DNA of 64,000 nucleotides from Alphaproteobacteria bacterium (GTDB lineage Bacteria > Pseudomonadota > Alphaproteobacteria > CAAGCB01 > CAG-977). Of this stretch, positions 61,717 through 64,000 are shown piece after piece. The stretch covers positions 6,311-70,310 of the forward strand of contig CAAGCY010000016.1 in NCBI GenBank assembly GCA_900768465.1, read 5' to 3'. Both the position numbers and the translations under genes were made by a program. Position 1 is the first letter of the stretch, and each line of letters begins with the position of its first letter. The notes below the pieces were generated by a model. That model did no database searches and was not told the origin of the DNA. It worked only from the letters and a program-made list of their open reading frames with translations.

Positions 61717-62684
61717 GACAGGTTCGCCAGATGATCCGCCACCATTTGCAGGAACGGATCTTTGTCGACTTTGTAGGTGACCAGACAGTTGCGCTTCGAC
61801 CCCTGTTCAAACGTCGTCATGCCGAACTGTTCGCTTTTGGCGTCGGTGTTGACCTGCACCGTGCCGTAACGCCCCGAAAACAAAGCGGGACGCAGAAAAC
61901 ACGCAATCGCGCACGGATCGTACAGCGACGTGCCGTTTTCGGGTGCCAAGCCGTCCTCGGACATCTTTTGACGGTGAGGGGCAAGGACTTTCGCCGTTTC
62001 CTCCAGCAAATCCGCGCTTTTGGCGGCACAGCGGGAATTCAAATCGCGCAGATGCTCCAAGTATGCTTCGTCCGCATAAGCCTGCTGACCGACTTCCATC
62101 GGGATAACGGTGATTCTTTGCCCCAAATCGAACACGATTTCCGCGGCGTGCGGGTCGGCGTACACGTTGAATTCCGCGTAAGGCGTCGAATTGCCGCGCG
62201 GTCCGTCTTCGCAAAACGCGCCTGCCATAACGACCAGTTCGCGGATGCGGGAAATGATTTTCGGCTCTTTCAAAAACGCGGTCGCAATGTTCGTCAAAGG
62301 TCCGATGGCGATAATCGATACTTCGCGTTCCGTCGATTTCATAATCGTATCGATGATAAAGTCGACGGCGGGCGTCGATTCGCCCTTGTACGTCGGTTCC
62401 CCGAAATCCAGCCCCGCCAGTCCGTCCTTGCCGTGCACCCATTCGGCGTTGACAACGGAGCGTTTCAAGGGACGGTCGCAGCCTTTGAAGACTTTTATTC
62501 CCGAATGCCAAGCAAAATTGCAGATTCGGCGGGCGTTGTATTCGCCCTGTTCGACGGGGACGTTTCCGTTGACGGCGGTAATGCCCAGAATGTCGGTGTC
62601 GGCGTCCGCCATTGCCATAAACAAAGCGACGGCGTCGTCCACCCCCGGATCGGTGTCGATGATGATTTTGTTTTTCAAAGCCAT
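61713..62684 (-). CDS. nucleoside hydrolase
   Basis: A 323-residue IunH-type hydrolase that cleaves nucleosides to base and ribose. The calcium site DTDPGVDDAVAL is near the N-terminus, and IAIGPLTNIA and AEFNVYADPHAAEIV follow. The start is taken as ATG 62684 behind AAGGGATA. The longer upstream reading is rejected. It leads the minus-strand run that continues into dusA, plsY, dprA, topA and rnr. Confidence 0.93.
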   Translation of the reverse strand: MALKNKIIIDTDPGVDDAVALFMAMADADTDILGITAVNGNVPVEQGEYNARRICNFAWHSGIKVFKGCDRPLKRSVVNAEWVHGKDGLAGLDFGEPTYKGESTPAVDFIIDTIMKSTEREVSIIAIGPLTNIATAFLKEPKIISRIRELVVMAGAFCEDGPRGNSTPYAEFNVYADPHAAEIVFDLGQRITVIPMEVGQQAYADEAYLEHLRDLNSRCAAKSADLLEETAKVLAPHRQKMSEDGLAPENGTSLYDPCAIACFLRPALFSGRYGTVQVNTDAKSEQFGMTTFEQGSKRNCLVTYKVDKDPFLQMVADHLANLS

Positions 62685-62755
62685 GCGAGTATCCCTTTTG
62701 TAAAAAAAGCCCAAACAGAATAAAGGCAAAAAACGGCAAAATCAACCTTAAACCG

Positions 62756-62785
62756 TTGACAGACAAGGAGGGGATATGAAATAAT
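62756..62785 (+). promoter_or_regulatory. candidate promoter and two-codon minigene
   Basis: TTGACA (62756-62761) is followed after 17-18 bases by AAATAAT, a plausible sigma-70 promoter. The same stretch contains a near-ideal AGGAGG site four bases before ATG AAA TAA TAA (62776-62787). The two readings conflict, since the minigene would lie inside the promoter. Confidence 0.4.
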
Positions 62786-62813
62786 AAAAACAGAAAAGTT
62801 TGTGTAGCCAAGA

Positions 62814-63206
62814 ATGGTGATAAAAATGTCGACAGGAAAAGTGTCAACAAATACGTCGGTCGGACATTCGACCAATGTGATGGCGAAGTTGGGAAACATC
62901 GCGTCGTCGCGCGTATCTGCATCCATTGCGGGCGTGTCCGATTCCTCGGGAACGGGCAGTTCGACCGATCAATACCTGTTGAACGAACAAACGCCGATGT
63001 TTGAAAAGCCTCAATCCGCCGCGGTGGAGCCGTCTTTGATTCCGATGATGGAAGCGGGGCTGGTGCTGGAAACAAACTTGCGATTCGGCGACGGGACGGA
63101 TTCTTATTTATCTTTGCGCGAAGCGGGGCAACAGTTGGAATCGTACGAAAAAACAATGGAAGCGTACGAGGATAAAACGCCCAAAAAAACGCAGGGCTTC
63201 GGTTAA
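62814..63206 (+). CDS. small protein of unknown function near the flagellar rod-like gene
   Basis: About 130 residues, rich in serine and threonine in the first half (SSRVSASIAGVSDSSGTGSSTDQ) and acidic in the second (LREAGQQLESYEKTMEAYED). No signal peptide or membrane span. ATG 62814 has no ribosome site, and ATG 62826 has a weak GGTGAT ahead and may be the true start. It is followed 12 bases later by the flagellar rod-like gene, suggesting a motility link. Family not recognised. Confidence 0.65.
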   Translation: MVIKMSTGKVSTNTSVGHSTNVMAKLGNIASSRVSASIAGVSDSSGTGSSTDQYLLNEQTPMFEKPQSAAVEPSLIPMMEAGLVLETNLRFGDGTDSYLSLREAGQQLESYEKTMEAYEDKTPKKTQGFG

Positions 63207-63218
63207 GGAGGACGAACG

Positions 63219-63527
63219 ATGATTTCATCGGTTTCTTTGAACGGAATGCAAGCGGCGGCGGCAAGCTTTTACAAAAGTGCGCAAAATATCGTGGAATCGG
63301 GCATGCAGGCGGCGCAAACAATGGAAACGCCCGATATTCCCGTGACGGCGGTGACGGGGACAAGGGCTGTCGGGACGGCATCAACGGCATACATCGCTTC
63401 CGAAGACGTGATTGTCAGCGAAATGACGAACATGATGATTGCCGAACAGACGTTCAAAGCGAATGTCGAAGCGTACAAAGTCGCCAATGAAATGGCGGAA
63501 ACGCTGGATTTATTGGTTAGAAAATAA
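63219..63527 (+). CDS. short flagellar rod/hook-like protein
   Basis: A 102-residue protein. The N-terminus (VSLNGMQAAAASFYKSAQNI) and the C-terminus (EMTNMMIAEQTFKANVEAYK, then ANEMAETLDLLV) match the paired helices that open and close flagellar rod and hook proteins, with only a short middle. It may be a minor rod protein or a degenerate copy. AAGGAGGAC precedes the start. Confidence 0.7.
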   Translation: MISSVSLNGMQAAAASFYKSAQNIVESGMQAAQTMETPDIPVTAVTGTRAVGTASTAYIASEDVIVSEMTNMMIAEQTFKANVEAYKVANEMAETLDLLVRK

Positions 63528-63553
63528 TTTTTTGCAAAAAATGAAAAAAACAC

Positions 63554-63582
63554 TTGACCAAGGCGGTTCGCCTGTGTATGTT
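63554..63582 (+). promoter_or_regulatory. tRNA-Lys promoter
   Basis: TTGACC (63554-63559), a 17-base spacer and TATGTT (63577-63582), placing the start about 14 bases before the tRNA. Confidence 0.75.
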
Positions 63583-63602
63583 TACGCCTATTGAAACGCT
63601 AC

Positions 63603-63678
63603 GGGCGAGTAGCTCAGCTGGTAGAGCACATGACTTTTAATCATGTGGCCCCGGGTTCGAATCCCGGCTCGCTCACCA
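63603..63678 (+). tRNA. tRNA-Lys (anticodon UUU)
   Basis: A 76-base tRNA with CCA encoded. Acceptor GGGCGAG pairs with CTCGCTC with one G-T pair. The anticodon arm is ACATGA-CTTTTAA-TCATGT with anticodon TTT, and the T-arm is CCGGG-TTCGAAT-CCCGG. A terminator follows directly. Confidence 0.97.
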
Positions 63679-63716
63679 AATAAAAACCCCCGCAAATTTT
63701 GCGGGGGTTTTTATTT
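63678..63716 (+). terminator. terminator after tRNA-Lys
   Basis: A near-perfect palindrome, AAATAAAAACCCCCGCAAA against TTTGCGGGGGTTTTTATTT. The right half begins the tandem repeat. Confidence 0.9.
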
Positions 63717-63857
63717 GGTGTGTCGGCGCGCCCGATTTGAACCCGGACGGGTTCGGTCGCCGCAGGCGACGACGCACAGGCGCAACGCGCCGAGCGGTCG
63801 GCTTGACCGACGCGCCGACAGGCGCGCAATCCCGGCTCGCGTCCGTTTGCATACTTC
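63692..63857 (+). repeat. 166-bp tandem repeat, copy 1
   Basis: The unit starts GCAAATTTTGCGGGGG and holds several inverted repeats: GAACCCG/CGGGTTC (63739-63754), GTCGCC/GGCGAC (63756-63770) and CGGTC/GACCG (63795-63809). It ends with AATCCCGGCTCGC (63828-63840), identical to the T-arm and acceptor of the tRNA. Reading frames here are not real genes. Confidence 0.9.
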
Positions 63858-64000
63858 GCAAATTTTGCGGGGGTTTTTATTTGGTGCGTCAGCGCACCCG
63901 ATTTGAACCCGGGCGGGTTCGGTCGCCGCAGGCGACGACGCACAGGCGCAACGCGCCGAGCGGTCGGCTTGACCGAAGCGCCGACAGGCGCGCAATCCCG
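63858..64000 (+). repeat. 166-bp tandem repeat, copy 2, cut by window end
   Basis: A second copy, nearly identical to the first (differences are a few single bases, such as GTCAGCGCAC for GTCGGCGCGC). It stops at AATCCCG at the window edge, exactly where the tRNA-like segment begins in copy 1, so the array probably continues. Confidence 0.9.

Noticed and set aside
61807..63390. A 527-codon antisense frame spanning the nucleoside hydrolase and two small genes
   Set aside because: It crosses three supported features and a promoter, and its translation has no recognisable domain.
63641..63995. Open frames in the 166-bp repeat, with EPGFEPG-type peptides
   Set aside because: They arise from reading tRNA-like and terminator sequence and are present on both strands. 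No ribosome site.
63692..64000. CRISPR array
   Set aside because: The units are 166 bases and directly adjacent, with no variable spacers and no cas genes in the window.

Overview
The window reads as a chromosomal segment of an alphaproteobacterium. The evidence is a FlbT flagellar regulator, an IalB-family secreted protein, the order plsY-dprA-topA-rnr followed by rpmG, and a chorismate mutase placed next to hisC. Together with moderate GC content and paired short pilins of the SGRSMIEMLG type, this resembles uncultured gut-associated Rhodospirillales-like lineages. That placement is inference from gene content, not a computed phylogeny. Coding density is very high, and no gap longer than about 300 bases lacks a gene except the repeat tract at the right end.

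Layout. 1-5.9 kb: a polytopic membrane protein, an all-ankyrin protein, hisI, chorismate mutase, hisC and a KamA-type aminomutase. 5.9-9.2 kb: a small secreted protein, a GT-C-like membrane protein and two paralogous type IV pilins. 9.2-11.4 kb: an amino-acid ABC importer in which one polypeptide carries a substrate-binding protein with its lobes in swapped order plus the permease, followed by its ATPase. 11.5-14.4 kb: a structured leader, rpsF-rpsR-rplI, then dnaB. 14.3-20.9 kb: a tRNA nucleotidyltransferase, a GNAT enzyme, a membrane protein, rsmB, a lone glycosyltransferase N-lobe-like protein, an IalB-like protein, an acidic protein and a short-chain dehydrogenase. 20.9-24.7 kb: yicC, gmk, pepF and a CsoR/RcnR-type protein without metal ligands. 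24.7-28.5 kb: a YjfB-like motility peptide, a threonine-synthase-like enzyme, flbT and a flagellin. 28.6-31.9 kb: a transglutaminase and a circularly permuted ATP-grasp/alpha-E fusion. 32-41.7 kb: a membrane protein, a thermonuclease, then alpha-2-macroglobulin, pbpC and trhP in one overlapping unit. 41.7-49.4 kb: two lipoproteins, then acnB, an atypical isocitrate dehydrogenase, gltA and a Fic-MerR fusion, ended by a strong terminator. 49.4-52.4 kb: phage-type large and small terminase genes with rlmJ lying antisense between them, and a secreted ankyrin protein. 52.4-62.7 kb: a long minus-strand run (nucleoside hydrolase, dusA, plsY, dprA, topA, rnr, an S41 protease, rpmG). 62.8-64 kb: two small genes, one resembling a flagellar rod protein, then tRNA-Lys(UUU) and a 166-bp tandem repeat that runs off the window.

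How genes work together. acnB-icd-gltA would carry carbon from oxaloacetate plus acetyl-CoA to 2-oxoglutarate. The alpha-2-macroglobulin and PBP1C pair is a known periplasmic defence/repair partnership. The ATP-grasp/alpha-E and transglutaminase genes form a known but poorly understood peptide-processing cassette. Flagellar genes are scattered in small groups. The most interesting items are the permuted binding-protein/permease fusion, the Fic-MerR fusion, the split terminase pair, the ligand-less CsoR-like protein, the rpsF leader and the tRNA-linked repeat.
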